From contig OY776128.1 in NCBI GenBank assembly GCA_963675135.1, positions 70,934,670 to 70,998,669 of the forward strand: 64,000 nt of DNA, written 5' to 3'. The notes under the pieces are model-generated. The model was given only the letters and a program-made list of their open reading frames with translations. It did no database searches and was not told where the DNA came from. Below, in pieces: positions 24,008-36,632 of this stretch; position 1 is the stretch's first letter, and the number at the start of each line of letters is the position of its first letter. The translations under genes and the position numbers were made by a program. This DNA comes from Galeopsis tetrahit. Taxonomy: Eukaryota > Streptophyta > Magnoliopsida > Lamiales > Lamiaceae.

Positions 24008-24177
24008 TGTGGCGTGTGGGTTGAGGGTGGAGAGAATTAGGGTTTAGGCTGGTAAGTCGAGGGTTTAGGCACATAAAAATCGGGGAAACAGTTGTGGCGT
24101 GTGGGTTGAGGGTGGAGAGAATTAGGGTTTAGGCTGGTAAGTCGAGGGTTTAGGCACATAAAAATCGGGGTAAAACT
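24008..24177 (+). repeat. 85-bp direct tandem duplication
   Basis: A segment starting TGTGGCGTGTGGGTTGAGGG and ending CACATAAAAATCGGGG is present twice in tandem with a period of 85 bp and essentially no differences, implying a recent duplication. It includes ATTAGGGTTTAGG, which resembles the plant telomere repeat only by chance. Confidence 0.85.
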
Positions 24178-24424
24178 GTTTCCTAAAACAATACCTAGGC
24201 CCAATTTTTATATATCTCCTCCTCCAGCCCATAGAAAACCCAATTCACTTTTTCTTACAAGTTTATGATATTAGGTTCATTAAAGGTCTCATTAACATTA
24301 TAACGGAGCCAGTTATTTGGAATAGGGGGATCCAATAACATTACGCTAAAAATAATATCAAAATATGTAATCCTTGGGCCAACATCAAATATATACGTTT
24401 AAAGGAGAATAAACACATATATTA

Positions 24425-26056
24425 GGGATTATATTTTTTTTAGTCCATTAAGTTACCACAATTTTGAATTTAGTCCATCAGATTACCACTTTTTGAATTT
24501 AGTCCATTAAGTTTCGATTTATTTTGATTTTGGTCCAGTTACCTGCTACAACAGGTTTAACAAGTCATTTTTTAAAACACACCCCATAAAATGTTAAATA
24601 CACCACACTAAAATTTAAAAACCATTTTTTATTACTATACACACCCCCAACTCTTTCCTATTTAATAAATTGTCAAAAATAATTAAATTAAAAAAAAAGA
24701 ATTCAAATTAATATGAAAAATATAAATAAAACCTATAAAAAATATGTTATCTTCAAAAATTAATTCATTTAATTAGTTTTGAAGATTTAGTTGATTTTCT
24801 ACTATTTTTAAAATTTATTTAGCCTTATTTTCGACGTTTTTTTATAGAAGCTAGAACACAAATAAAATATACACTCCATAAATTTTTCTTTTATTTTATT
24901 TTTCTTTTAAGTATTTCTTTTATATTACATGAACCTACTAACACCCCATAAATTTTATATACACTCCAAACGTTAAACAAAAAAATTCAAAAATCAAATA
25001 TAGTTAAATAAAATCATAAATATATTTAATAAATTGTTAAAAATAATTAAATTAAAAAAGTAAGAATTTAAATTAATATAAAAAATATAAATAAAACCTA
25101 TAAAAAATCACCAAAAACTTCATAATTTAAACAAAGCTAAAAAAATTAATTGGTTTAATTAGTTTTGAAGATTTAGTTGATTTTTTTACTATTTTTGAAG
25201 ATTTTTAATAAATTTAAAAAATAATCAACTTGAAAAAATTATTAAATTAAATAAAAAAATCTTTAAAAGTATTAAAAAATCAACTTAAATTTTAAAACTA
25301 ATTAAATTAATTAATTTTTTAGCTTTATTAAAATTTTGAATATTTATGTATTTTTTATATTTTTCATATTAATTTGAATTCTTACTTTTTTAATTAAATT
25401 ATTTTTGACAATTTAATAAATATATTTATGATTTTGTTTAATTATATTTGATTTTTGAATTTTTGTGTTTAACGTTTGGAGTGTATATAAAATTTATGGG
25501 ATGTTAGAAGGTTCATGTAATATAAAAGAAATATTTAAAAGAAAAAAAATTAAAATTCTATTGATTTATTAATGTTTTATTTGTGTTCTAACTTCTATAA
25601 AAAACTTCGAAAATAAGGTTAAATAAATTTAAAAATAGTAGAAAATCAACTAAATCTTCAAAACTAATTAAATTAGTTAATTTTTTTTAGGTTTGTTTAA
25701 TTTTTGAAGATAACATATTTTTTTATAGGTTTTATTTATATTTTTCATATTAATTTGAATTCTTATTTTTTTAATTTAATTATTTTTGACAATTTATTAA
25801 ATAGGAAAGAGTTGGAGGTGTGTATAATAATAAAAAATAATTTTTAAATTTTAGTATGGTGTGTTTAACATTTGGGGTGTGTATAACATTTAATGAGGTG
25901 TATTTTAAAAAATGACCTGTTAAACCTGCTGTAGCAGGTAACTGGACCAAAATCAAAATAAATTGAAATTTAATGGACTAAATTCAAAACGTGGTAACCT
26001 GGTGGACTAAATTCAAAATTGTGGTAACTTAATGGACTAAAAAAAAATATAATTCC
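24425..26056. mobile_element. 1.63-kb palindromic Mutator-like element
   Basis: A near-continuous inverted repeat: arms of about 800 bp run from GGGATTATATTTTTTTTAGT on the left to its complement at the right end. TTTAGTCCATTAAGTT and GGTCCAGTTACCTGCTACA are mirrored as TGTAGCAGGTAACTGGACC and AACTTAATGGACTAAA. The flanks CATATATTA (24416-24424) and TATATATTA (26057-26065) match at 8 of 9, fitting a 9-bp Mutator-type duplication. There is no coding capacity. It is a relative of 31625-31988. Confidence 0.75.
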
Positions 26057-26065
26057 TATATATTA

Positions 26066-26480
26066 TAGAAATTAAGAAATTGAATGGGGCCCAATGCCCC
26101 CTAGTGTAGATCCGTCTCTGATTACAAGTATTTAAAACCTGACAATAAAAAAAATTGTTCGCACAAGATTCAAATACTAATTTTCATTATAAATTAAAAC
26201 GAGATTTAAAAATTGAACTAAATATCATTATTTTACTGATGGCAGTGGATTTAAATAAAATTCCAAATAATGGGGTATAGCAAAAAGAACTTTTTTTTTT
26301 TTAATTTAAAATTAATTTGCTTAACATTTTAGTTATGCCCCGTGGGTAGTAGGGTCCAGAACTTTCCAGTACCAAAGATTCAAACATCACATGTAGCTCC
26401 ATGATTATGTTATGTCCATGTCACTGATGCAAATGCAATAAATGAGTTTCGTAATAGTTATACGTAATTAGTAAAATATA
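26066..26480. other. AT-rich intergenic DNA
   Basis: No gene is recognised. A GGGGCCCAATGCCCC inverted motif near 26086-26100 may belong to an older, interrupted repeat. Confidence 0.35.
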
Positions 26481-26741
26481 CTCCCTTCCTCCACCAAATG
26501 TAGTCCCATGGAGGGTGGACACAAATTTTAAGAAAAAAATAGATAAAGTAGATAAAGTAAGGGTATTATAGGGTATTGTGGAGCCATTGTGAATAAAGTG
26601 ATTGTTTGTGAATAAAATTGATGGCAATTTGAATAATTAAGTGATGGTTGAGGGGTGATGGTTTCCATAAAATGTATGAGACTATATTTGGTGGATAAAG
26701 AATATAAGATAAATGAAACTACATTCCATGGACGGAGAGAG
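26481..26741. mobile_element. Stowaway-like MITE
   Basis: About 261 bp from CTCCCTTCCTCCACCAAATG to CCATGGACGGAGAGAG, with TA on both sides (26479-26480 and 26742-26743). The CACCAAATGTAGTC segment is mirrored by GACTATATTTGGTG. Minus-strand frames here are artefacts. Confidence 0.7.
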
Positions 26742-27451
26742 TATTTGATAAAGTATATGAGAATTTCTGGTTTTAGTTTTGAATTCCAACATGGACAAAA
26801 ACAATAAATCCAATGGAGAACATTAGACAGTGGGTTCTCACTTTGTATGAATCTTCTTACAAAATATATTTTTGTAGAATGTTGTAGAATGTTGAATGGA
26901 TCTGGGTGGTGGCAATTCAACGAATATAATATTAAAAAAAAACCTTTATGCATAGTATTTAAAAAAAAAAAAAAAATAAGGGTGTGTTGTGTTAGTACAC
27001 TTTTATACATTTAAAATTATACTACCACGACTAATTTATTTATTTATTTATTGAAGTATTGAACAACATCACCATGACGATTGTATTACTCAACCAAAAA
27101 TTGCACAGAACATGGAGAGTGTTTCCCACTTTAAAATCTTGGAATTCTCCTATAGTAATACCCTCCATTTACATATTTTGCCATTTTGAAAAAAAAGTCT
27201 TGGCGATTTTTTTTTTTCAACAATTTTTTTTTTGTACTTTTTTTTTTCTCTCGTATTCTCGAACAAATACTTAATTCTATTCTTTATGAAATATTTAGCT
27301 TTTATCTGTAATTATGAAAATCACATAGTCAAATGGGGCATTATTAATGTGACACTAGCTAATTATATCACGACAATGATTGTCCTGTCAATTCGTAAAA
27401 TAAACATGGACAACTAAATCCTGGTATATATTAATTGTAGGTCCATATTTT
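26742..27451. other. AT-rich intergenic DNA
   Basis: No gene is recognised. Poly-A and poly-T runs and low-complexity frames only. Confidence 0.4.
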
Positions 27452-27592
27452 TCACTTACATCAAATCAATTTTTATTTAATTTAACTTTTATCACTTACA
27501 TCGCATCAATTTTTATTTAATTTAACTTTTATCACTAACATCGCATCAATTTTTATTTAATTCAACTTTTATCACTTACATCGCATCAATTA
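27452..27592 (+). repeat. 40-bp tandem repeat, 3.5 copies
   Basis: Units of 40 bp, each containing TCACTTACATCGCATCAATT and TTTATTTAATTTAACTTTTA, begin at 27452, 27492, 27532 and 27572 with one or two changes per unit. Non-coding. Confidence 0.85.
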
Positions 27593-28276
27593 ACTATCAC
27601 CCCACCAACATTTGCCTCCCCTTAATTATTACGTTGATTGGTGCCATTTGCGCATTAATTCTAAACTCTCTGATTAATTATATTTAGAATTTTGTCTCCT
27701 AATATACCTTTTCCCCTTAATCCATGGGATTAACACCTCATTATTCACTAATTCTGATGTCAACTATAGTTTTGAAACTGACATCTCTGGAAATATCACC
27801 ATTTTTCAAATAATTTTTTTAACACTTTGTGCTTTTTCCTCTCCTGTCGATCATTATAAAATCTTGATCTTAATTATTTGTTTCTCCAATCAGTGGAAGT
27901 AAGTTTCTAGAGTAGATCTCATCGGCAATTTGATATTGAGCAATTAGAGTAGGTGGGTGTGGATTTTTTATTTTTTTAATAAGCAATGTGTGGAGCAATT
28001 AAAATTTACACTATCACGTGAACTCACTTGCATTTTTTATACAATATTAATTATTTTAATTAAATAATATCAATTCATTTATTTTATATTGTTTATCGTT
28101 TTTATTCTTAAATTTTATTTTAAAATATTTATTGTTTTAACTATTTAACTATTTTTTCATATATAACTTGTCTTTAAATTGCCTATATGCATTTCTACCT
28201 ACAATTTTTCATTTTAATTGAAAATTATATTTTAAGGTCTCACGAACTACACGTAAATTTTAGAACATTATTTAAT
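27593..28276. other. AT-rich intergenic DNA
   Basis: Nothing recognisable. Confidence 0.4.
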
Positions 28277-30248
28277 CATTACAAAAAATGCATCAATTAG
28301 AGACAAAAATTTTGAGACCGACATAAATCAGTCTCTATTTGAGACTGATTTGAGACCGATCCGAACAAAATTCGAATTTTGAGACTGTTTTCAATTCGGT
28401 CTTTAATATTATGTTTTCAGATCGATTAGAGACCGAAATACTGAAATTAAAATTTTGATTTTGAATTTTGTTTAGAGACCGATAATTCAGTCTTTAATTG
28501 GTATCAAAAATTTTGAATCCCAAAATTTTAATTGACTACCAATTTTGATTGCTCGTTTAGAGTCTGTTTTCAGTTCGGTCTTTAATATTATGTTTTTCAG
28601 ACCACTTAGCCACCGAATATCAGTCTCTAAACCGAAATTAAAATTATGATTTTGAATTTTAATTGGAGACCAAAAATTCAGTCTTTAATTGGTATAAATG
28701 TTTTATACGTATGTGAATCGATCACTTACCGTTGGGATCAGGAGAGAATCCTTTAAGCTTGGACAAAGTATCCACATCCGAAAAAGAATCTTTTACTACG
28801 CTATCTAAATCTGTGGAATCTTTCACTACATCCTCTAAATCAACTAAAGCAAGCACTACGATCTCTAAATCAATTGAATCGGACACCACCGTCTCCACTT
28901 CCAACGAATCTGGCTCTATGACTTTGTTCGAGATAGAGGAATCGAATTTAGGAGTATAGAAATATTTGTCCATCGTTGGGAGAGACATATCAGATTAGCG
29001 ATTAAAGAAATATGAATAATATTTAAAGATACAAAATTTTAAAATATTATCCCTAATATTGTATATATAGATAATTTTAAACAGTATAGACCGATTTTTC
29101 GATCCCAAATCAGGCGGTTGTGTTTAGAGACCGATTTTAGCGGTCTCAAATCGGTATCAAAATCAAGTTGTTTGTTTTTAGAGACCGATTTTAGCGGTCT
29201 CTAAACACTCCGGAACAAATTTTGTTTATTATTTATGTTTCTTTTGATGCAGAGTTTTTATATTTCCTCACTTTGTCGACATTTAGTTGATTTATTGAAT
29301 GAATTATCAAAACATTTAATGAGGTTGTGATGAATGAAATTCTCATTTGATAACAAAAGTCTATATTCTAAAATGTTGTTATATATGACAATGAGATTAA
29401 TTTTTATTTTTTAGACAAGAGATTAATTTTAATTTTGTGGAGAAGAGATTCTGAGAAAAAAATTAATGGCAATGCAAGATATGAGAAAAAATTAATGACG
29501 TGTGTGATTTGATAGAAATAATATTAAATTAAATTGTAAAAAAGATTTTACAATTTTAAAAAAGATAAAATAAAATATTAATATGACATTAAATTTAAAT
29601 TAAATATAAAAAAAAAATTATTGACGTGGGCATGCAAACTAGGCGGTGGACACTATATCATTTTCCGATCATATACAATAAATAAATTAATTATATATGT
29701 ATATAATTAATTTTAAAAGTTACACAAGACAATTACTTGTCAAAGTGGTAGGTGCCCATTACTGGGCACCCCATCCACTAGGGATCAATTCCCACAAAGG
29801 CCAAAATAAAATGGTCATTTAAACAAAGTGGGTGTGGGTGTCGGGTCGGGTCAGGGGTGGTTGTGGGTAAATAAAGAGGGTGGGTGTGTCGGTTGTCGGG
29901 TCGGGTTTGTATTTTATTATTTAGAGACTGAATATTCGGTCCCTAATTATAGACTAGATATCGATTTGTGTTTTAGGGCCCGGAAATAGGTCGGGCCGAC
30001 TCACGTTTAGGGACCGTTTTAAGTCCGAATTGTCGGTCTCTCATTTAGAGACCGAACGAATATCGGTCCCTAATTTGAGACTGTGTAATAAATTCGGTCT
30101 CTCAATATTAGGTACCGACGAAATAAGGACCTCCATAAATCGCGAAATAAGGACCTCCATAAATCGGTCCCAAATCAGTCTCTAACGTGTGTTGAGACTG
30201 CCTTTACAGTCTCAAAATCAATCTCTAATCGATGCGTTTTTTGTAGTG
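28277..30248. mobile_element. Non-autonomous CACTA element
   Basis: 1972 bp. The left end CATTACAAAAAATGCATCAA and the complement of the right end CACTACAAAAAACGCATCGA form an imperfect TIR of about 28 bp; the left CACTA has mutated to CATTA. It is flanked by the 3-bp duplication AAT (28274-28276 and 30249-30251) expected for CACTA insertion. The subterminal regions are packed with GAGACCGATTT / CGGTCTC motifs in both orientations. No transposase domain is present; a captured exon lies at 28730-28988. Confidence 0.8.
28730..28988 (-). CDS. Captured exon with 30-bp tandem repeats
   Basis: A minus-strand open exon starting MSLPTMDKYFYTPKFDSS. It is followed by about four ten-residue acidic repeats of the pattern D-S-x-D-L-E/D-x-V-V, and then KLKGFSPDPNG. 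It ends exactly at a canonical GTAAGT splice donor (GT at 28728-28729). No downstream exon or domain is recognised, so it is a partial gene probably acquired by the CACTA element. Function unknown. Confidence 0.35.
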
Positions 30249-30251
30249 AAT

Positions 30252-31615
30252 ATTGTATTTATTTCGAAGGACGTTTAATTGTATAAAACATTACAACATT
30301 TTTAGATTTTTCAATTACAACATATTTTAAAGATTTGCAAAAAGAATTTATCCCTTAATTTGGCAAAATAATTTATCCCATAATTATTTTATACAGTATA
30401 AAATAACAAAAAGGACAAATAAACATAATGAAATAGGGAATAGTTGTTTTAGTGCACCGTCTTTGTATTAATTTTTTTTTACTTAATTAGTTGTTTTCAT
30501 AGGTTGAAGAGGGTACTTGTGGTGCATGCATGTCAAATTTTCCTTAACAAATTCGAAAATTCAAGCAAAATTGTCTAAAATTAATACAAAAATAACTCAT
30601 ATTTGATATATAAAAAAAGATTAAATAATATTACTTCTAGATGGATCAGACAAACTCACAAAAGTTACTAGGCTACTTTTGTAATTAACTCATTTTATGT
30701 GGTTTTACTTGTTTATAAAATAAAATCTAGTGTACATTAAGATATTATTAAATTACGAACAAATTGTTAGTGGCAAATATTAGGTGCAAATTAATTAATA
30801 TTTGAAGGCCATTTTATTTTCCAGATAGGCCTTATTATGATCATAGAAACGTGTTTGCAGCCTGTACTAGTCCACCACTAATCTTTTTATAATCTACCTT
30901 TTGTTTAATTATTAAATTGGTCATATTTGCCTGCAGATTAGACTACAGTTGGTCAATCGTTTTTCTTATTGGTTATACAGATTTTCAAAATCCTCAATCA
31001 ACAAATATGGATATCCATTCGTTCTAATTAATTAGTCTACTATTTCAAACAGAAACTTGTGCAATTATATTCTTATAACATACACTCATTTTTATATTAA
31101 AGTTCACCATGCAAATCATTCTAAAATAGGAACAATTTGAAATATTTGGCTTAGCAGGAATGAAGTGACTTTTAAAGGGGAATAATTCAATGATGACAGG
31201 ATTGTGGAGAAAAATAAACTAGTAACATACGGATGGTTCAAAACACACAAGTTAATTAATCACTGAAATTCTTTTAAGGAGTTGATTAAAGAATCTATCT
31301 TATGTTTGAATTAGATCTTTTTGACTTATAAATTTGATGTTGTATTTGTTGCGGTATTCCTGATACCCATAAATAAAATTTTTGCTACTTCTAAAGAAAA
31401 TCGAATCCGAAGAGATTGAGTTGTAAGAGACGGATATTAAATCCTTATAAATTTGCATTAACATATTTTTGAGAAATCTTAATATGTTTTATACTCCTTT
31501 GTGTTCTAGTTAATTGCCCTATGATTTTCATTGTAAATTAATGGTAATTATAATTATTTATTATTAGTTTAGTTTTTTTTTTTACAAAATCCCAAAACAT
31601 CAGTTAATGAGAACA
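30252..31615. other. AT-rich intergenic DNA
   Basis: No gene or complete repeat is recognised. Confidence 0.4.
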
Positions 31616-31624
31616 TAAAATATC

Positions 31625-31988
31625 GGATTATAGTTTTTTTAGTCCTTTAAGTTGAACACATTTTGATTTTGGTCCTGATGGAATACACATTTTGATTTTG
31701 GTCCCATAAGTTGGCCGAAATTTTGAATTCAGTCCAATTACTACCATTGTAGGTAAATAAACCGATCAAACTCTTAGCTCGTGTGCAATTCAAATCAACT
31801 GTGAATTTGCTTATGTGCAGAAAAATGCAAAAATCAATGGATTTGATCGATTTATTTACCTCAAATTGTAGTAATTGGACTGAATTCAAAATTTCGACCA
31901 ACTTATGGGACTAAAATCAAAATGTGTATTCCATTGGGACCAAATTCAAAATTAGTCCAACTTAAAGGACTAAAAAAACTTTAATCCC
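31625..31988. mobile_element. Small Mutator-like foldback element
   Basis: A 364-bp hairpin with GGATTATAGTTTTTTTAGTC at the left and its counterpart at the right. TTTTGATTTTGGTCC and TTGAATTCAGTCCAATTACT are mirrored on the other arm. It is flanked by a perfect 9-bp duplication TAAAATATC (31616-31624 and 31989-31997). The TIR matches that of the 1.63-kb palindrome at 24425. The 84-residue frame inside it is a repeat artefact. Confidence 0.85.
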
Positions 31989-32139
31989 TAAAATATCGAT
32001 ATAATTAAAATTGGAGCAAACTAGTCGGTCCGACCAGTTGAATTGGGAACCGGTCATGGGGCGATCCGGTTCTTAGTGTACAACGGACTTACATTCAAAT
32101 TTCATACAAGATGAAGTTAACTTAGAAAAGACTAGCCAT

Positions 32140-32225
32140 TTTTTTTAAAAAAAAAATCCTAACCCCGTCCCGTTACCTCATGATCTAAATAGTGGTGTTT
32201 AAACTACTTGATCTAATCCGTTTAT
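32140..32225 (-). mobile_element. Degenerate SINE, copy 3
   Basis: It resembles the 4438/12558 SINE in order of motifs (a T/A-rich tail, CCCGTCCC, ATGATCTAAATAGTGGTG, AACTACTTGATCTAATCC), but both pol III boxes are mutated. No clear target duplication. Confidence 0.5.
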
Positions 32226-34992
32226 ATATATATACATTTACTCCATGTTTTTATGTTTTTTTCCTATTCAAAAATTATATTTTTAAGTTAAAAAAGAGAA
32301 ATTTGTATGCATTTTTTAATTATATTCAATATTGAGTTATCACATGTACGTACATATGATTATATATATATATTGACATGCATGTATGTATGCATATGTA
32401 CACTGAATTAATAATTAGACTACGCGTGACAATGAATGCACAAGTAGTCGACAAATGGCAGTGGATGCATCATGAGACGACACATAGACATATTGAACTC
32501 GATCATAAATAGAAGTGTGCAATGTAAAATCAAGAAACATGAAATAAAATAACCATTTAAAGCTTCAAAATATATGCATTGAAAATATTATTTATGGAGT
32601 CCAAGGTTGAAATTCATGTAAATGCTTTTTTTGTTAATTAAACTTTGTATTAAGATATCCCAAATGATATCACATAGGATTTATAGATTTAAATATGTAT
32701 GCATATGCATGCACACTAAGTCACTAACTTAATAATCGACAAATGACAAATGAAAATCAATAGAGTGGAAAAGACCAAAAGGTCCCTTTGGGTGTGTGTG
32801 CGTGTGTGAGGTCACCAGTGTTATTTTGGAAGAATGAATAATGTGATCACACCACAAAGGAAAATTAGTGTCAAAATTGCTACAAAATCCCCAGCCACGT
32901 TGCTTTCTTGTTTGTTTCTACTTATTCTTAAGCATTCCTTTTTCTGATTATTATTACTCCATATTTTACATTTAAAAAATATGTTTTGGTTCATAATTTT
33001 TGCTTTCACCGTAAAAGGTCATAAAATATATTTTTCCAATTTGATCTCACAATTTTTTATTTGATCCGATTTTGATTCAAAAGTCGTAAGAGCATAAATT
33101 TTAAAGTACAAAGTCATTTTGAGGCACGGTCTACACACATGACTTTTGTCTTTTCCGCAAAAGATCCAAAAATTTTGTTCCAAAATAACACTATACTTCA
33201 AATTTGAACGACTTTTGAACAAAAATTGAATCAATTAAAGAGTTAAGAGATTGATTTTTTAAATATTTTACAAAAAAGGACAAAAAGTATAGAACCATAA
33301 TGATTTTTACCGTAAAACTATGATAGGAGCGAACAAGATCATGCCTAGCCTGAGTCGAATTAGTTCGACTCATACCCGAACTAATGCGAATTTTTAGGAG
33401 TTCATAATTTCTAGCATATATATATATATATAATTTTGCAAGAATAAAGATGACAAACACCTTGGCCAAGTGGACGAATACCTTCTCTAATTTCGTGAGT
33501 TTCTTGTCTCAAAAATTCTTTACTTATATTATAATTTAGTGATCCTTTTTTACCTATGTATAATTTCTAACACATGTATATATACTCCCTCCATTTTTTC
33601 AATACTTGTAAATATATACAATTTCTTAATTCCAACAAATTTTATAAAAACAATACTTATTAAAAAACGGAGGTAGTTAGTGATCCTTTTTTACTTATAC
33701 TAATGAAGTATATTAAAAATTCATTACTTAATAAGTAAATTAAATTTAACTTAATTATATATATCTATAATTTTTTATACTTATATAAGTAAACTATAGT
33801 ATTATTTTTTTAACCTGGAGTAATATTTAGTGATAAATAAAACTGTAACAATACACACTTATAAGATTCGTAAGAAAAAAAATAAATCTCCTAAATATGT
33901 GTATAAGATATTTGACTAAATCAATAAAATTAAAATCTTTAGTTTCTAGAATCCTCACATAGAGATGCAACTAATTCAGCTACTCGAAAGTATACTATTG
34001 TTAATGAAATAAATTCATACAATTGATAAAGTGAATGGATACACTTAAATTTTAATGTTTATTTATCTAATTTAATATTTAATTCAATTAATTGTATATA
34101 AATTGTATAAATGCAACTAATTGCACTAAGTATCACTCATTCTGATCGATAGTTATACTCAGTATGGAATTATTATAAAAGGTTAGTGATGTAACATCAT
34201 TCATATAAGTGGTTTGAAAGTAGACCTTTTATAATTTTTTGTTGAAAAACATTTTTTAGGTTGTAAAAAGGTCCCGCTACAAATAATTCGTTCGATCTCT
34301 ATCGAATCTACTTTTTCAATCACAAGAAATCTTTTTTATATATTTCGAATAGTATTTTATCTCAAATATATTTAGGGAGAAAAATGTATCATAAATGAGA
34401 TGATCTTATTTACTCCAGTATATAACTCATGGAATGGAGCCCCACCTCACTTCATGACTTTTTATTAGTATTATTATTATTTCAATTTAATCAAATTAAC
34501 CCCTTTTATGCAATTTCATATATTATCAAATTACAAAAGTGAAAAAAATGATATGTTATAATTGATAAATAGATACTTAAAGTTGTGATTTTTTTAAATA
34601 AACCCTAAACTAAAAGATAACACACGAGTTTTAAATGAAAAAAAAAAAAGAAAAAAAAAAAAAGGAGAGAATGATTTAATTAGCTTGATCTAAGTCCCCA
34701 AAGTGAGCTCTTGAAAATTCTAATATTTCCTTTACACAGCTAGAGAATACAAGGGCTAGCTAATTAATCAAGGTTATCAAATTGACCAAGTGTTGACTTA
34801 ACCTGTGGTGTTGTGTAACTTCAATTCTTTTGCTATAGAGAATGTGTGCCCAAACATACTTTACTTTACTTTTCCATACATTCCGCGTGTTTATAAATAC
34901 ACTTTCATTTTAATAACACATACAATACTACTATATATGTAAAATAAAGAATCCCGTGTACTATATTAATATATATACTCTCAATTTTCCAA
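32226..34992. other. AT-rich intergenic DNA with a small Stowaway-like repeat
   Basis: No gene is recognised. A CTCCCTCC...CGGAGGTAG pair at 33585-33675 may be a short, decayed Stowaway. Three minus-strand frames near 32821-33469 have no recognisable domain. A G-poor poly-A run lies at 34639-34662. Confidence 0.4.
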
Positions 34993-35000
34993 TATAAATA
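34993..35000 (+). promoter_or_regulatory. TATA box of MIR164 transcript
   Basis: TATAAATA followed by GAGAGCACACACACTCC. It lies about 155 bp before the mature miR164 sequence, a normal distance for the start of a plant pri-miRNA. Confidence 0.55.
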
Positions 35001-35129
35001 GAGAGCACACACACTCCATAGATTGTGAAGCAATTCCCTTACAACCCTAAGCGGCTACCTTCTTATAATATATGATATGAAACGCAGAGGGCATGAGAAA
35101 GTAGGTCGGGTTTCATTCCGGCTATAGAA

Positions 35130-35262
35130 GATGAGAGTTGAGCGCGATGGAGAAGCAGGGCACGTGCATTACTAACTCATATTTGCAATTTCTCCAAAGG
35201 AGTCTTAGCAATGAGTTATTACTTCATGTGACCTGCTTTCCCATCACGATCCCTCAATCTTA
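35130..35262 (+). ncRNA. MIR164: MIR164 precursor
   Basis: The 5' arm at 35148-35168 contains GGAGAAGCAGGGCACGTGCA, which with its leading T is the conserved plant miR164. The 3' arm at about 35225-35245 has CATGTGACCTGCTTTCCCAT, which pairs with it as the star strand with a few mismatches. Between the arms TAACTCAT and ATGAGTTA form an inner stem around a loop; outside, GAGTTGAGCGCGATGG pairs with CCATCACGATCCCTCAAT. Known role: miR164 guides cleavage of NAC transcription factor mRNAs (CUC1/CUC2, NAC1 and ORE1 types), shaping organ boundaries, lateral roots and senescence. Which paralogue (a, b or c type) this is cannot be told from the window. A TATA box lies upstream at 34993. Confidence 0.92.
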
Positions 35263-36632
35263 ATTGTTCGAAAACACGACAAAGCTCATGATAGAGTAAG
35301 TAAATATTAAGCCTCACATTTTCAGGCAAGTTTTGCACAAATGGACATTTGGTTAATTTAGTACCACATGAATAATTAATAAAGACGAATAAAATTTCAA
35401 AGCGTGCATGATAATTAATGATTTGAAGTCGTGATTATCATCAAGACGTTTTTTTGTCAATATTAAGTAGATGAGATTGTCAAACGATAACGATGAAGTT
35501 TTAGTGGTGTTATTGATTTATATGTTTGAAAGTTATTTGTCAAGATTAGCGGCAATATATCTCTGTGCTAGCTAGCTAATTAAAAACATCATCTTCAACT
35601 TGAAATATACTTCTCAACATAATTAAGTTTGAAAATTTTACGTCTCATCTTCATATTCATTCTCGTTTATGCGTGGTTCAGAAGATTACTTTCATCCTAT
35701 GCATGTGTCAATATCACAAAGTATTGCACATATACTTTAAATTTAATTTTGGAAGATTATATTGGACTATCGCAACCAAATAATTAATTATATTATCATA
35801 CCAGTGGCCTAAAAATGAGACACATACTATTTATAGATTATTATTATTTTTTACCTAAAACCTATTATATCCATCTTAATAAAATTAATTATACCATGTC
35901 TAATTTTTAATATTATTTGGTAATTCAATAAATGATTGAAATTAAGTAATTATATATTAAAATTTGGAATTATGAAAAATTAAATTTATTACTATTTATA
36001 ATTATTTTAAATACAAATTATACTCTTTAAATTATTTAAGTACCATATACTCTATTGGGTTTACGAACATTCCACACAATATACATACGATCGATTATCT
36101 ACTATATATATATATAGGCCACATTTAGTTTGTCATTTTATGAACTATGCTGTATTCTTAGCAATTTTAATTTTTGTTTTTTTAGTTATGTTTACCAAAA
36201 TGGGTCTTTAAGGCGCGACCCATGGGCCAAGGGTGTGACAAATGGAATGATACCTCCATATAATTTTGCCTGGAGATCATTGATCAGATCCAATCGATAA
36301 AGTAATAAGCAGCTGCAGTGGATATACAGATCCATCAAGTGCTTTGCTTTATCATTCCCCACCTCACCATATAAAAATTTATTTCGAATTAACAATATAT
36401 GTGTGTATTGATGTGCTCTTCAAATATATAATATGTAATACTCCTACATTGCTAACATAAATTAGTAATATTCCCTGCCAAAAAAATAAATAAATTAGTA
36501 ATATTGCAGATGAGAGTTCAAGGAAAATTATCAAGAGTTTTTGTAAAAATATTAGTGAGTTATTTTTCGGTGAATTCACAATCTTCTACTCAACCAAATT
36601 TGAGTTTGTCTCTTTGTTTATGTTACATGCGT
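35263..36632. other. Intergenic DNA downstream of MIR164
   Basis: No gene is assigned. A less AT-rich block at about 36190-36395 carries a 67-residue minus-strand frame and the short inverted pair GGAATGATA / TATCATTCC, but I recognise neither a protein nor a known microRNA. Confidence 0.4.

Noticed and set aside
24020..24150. Interstitial telomere repeats (TTTAGGG-like)
   Set aside because: Only isolated AGGGTTTAGG motifs, not arrays of the heptamer.
26528..27010. 160-residue minus-strand frame
   Set aside because: It spans a Stowaway-like MITE and poly-T runs, with Phe/Leu/Ser-rich composition and no domain.
36192..36395. Minus-strand 67-residue frame and possible microRNA hairpin (GGAATGATA / TATCATTCC)
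   Set aside because: No protein family recognised, pairing limited to about nine bases, and no match to a microRNA I know.
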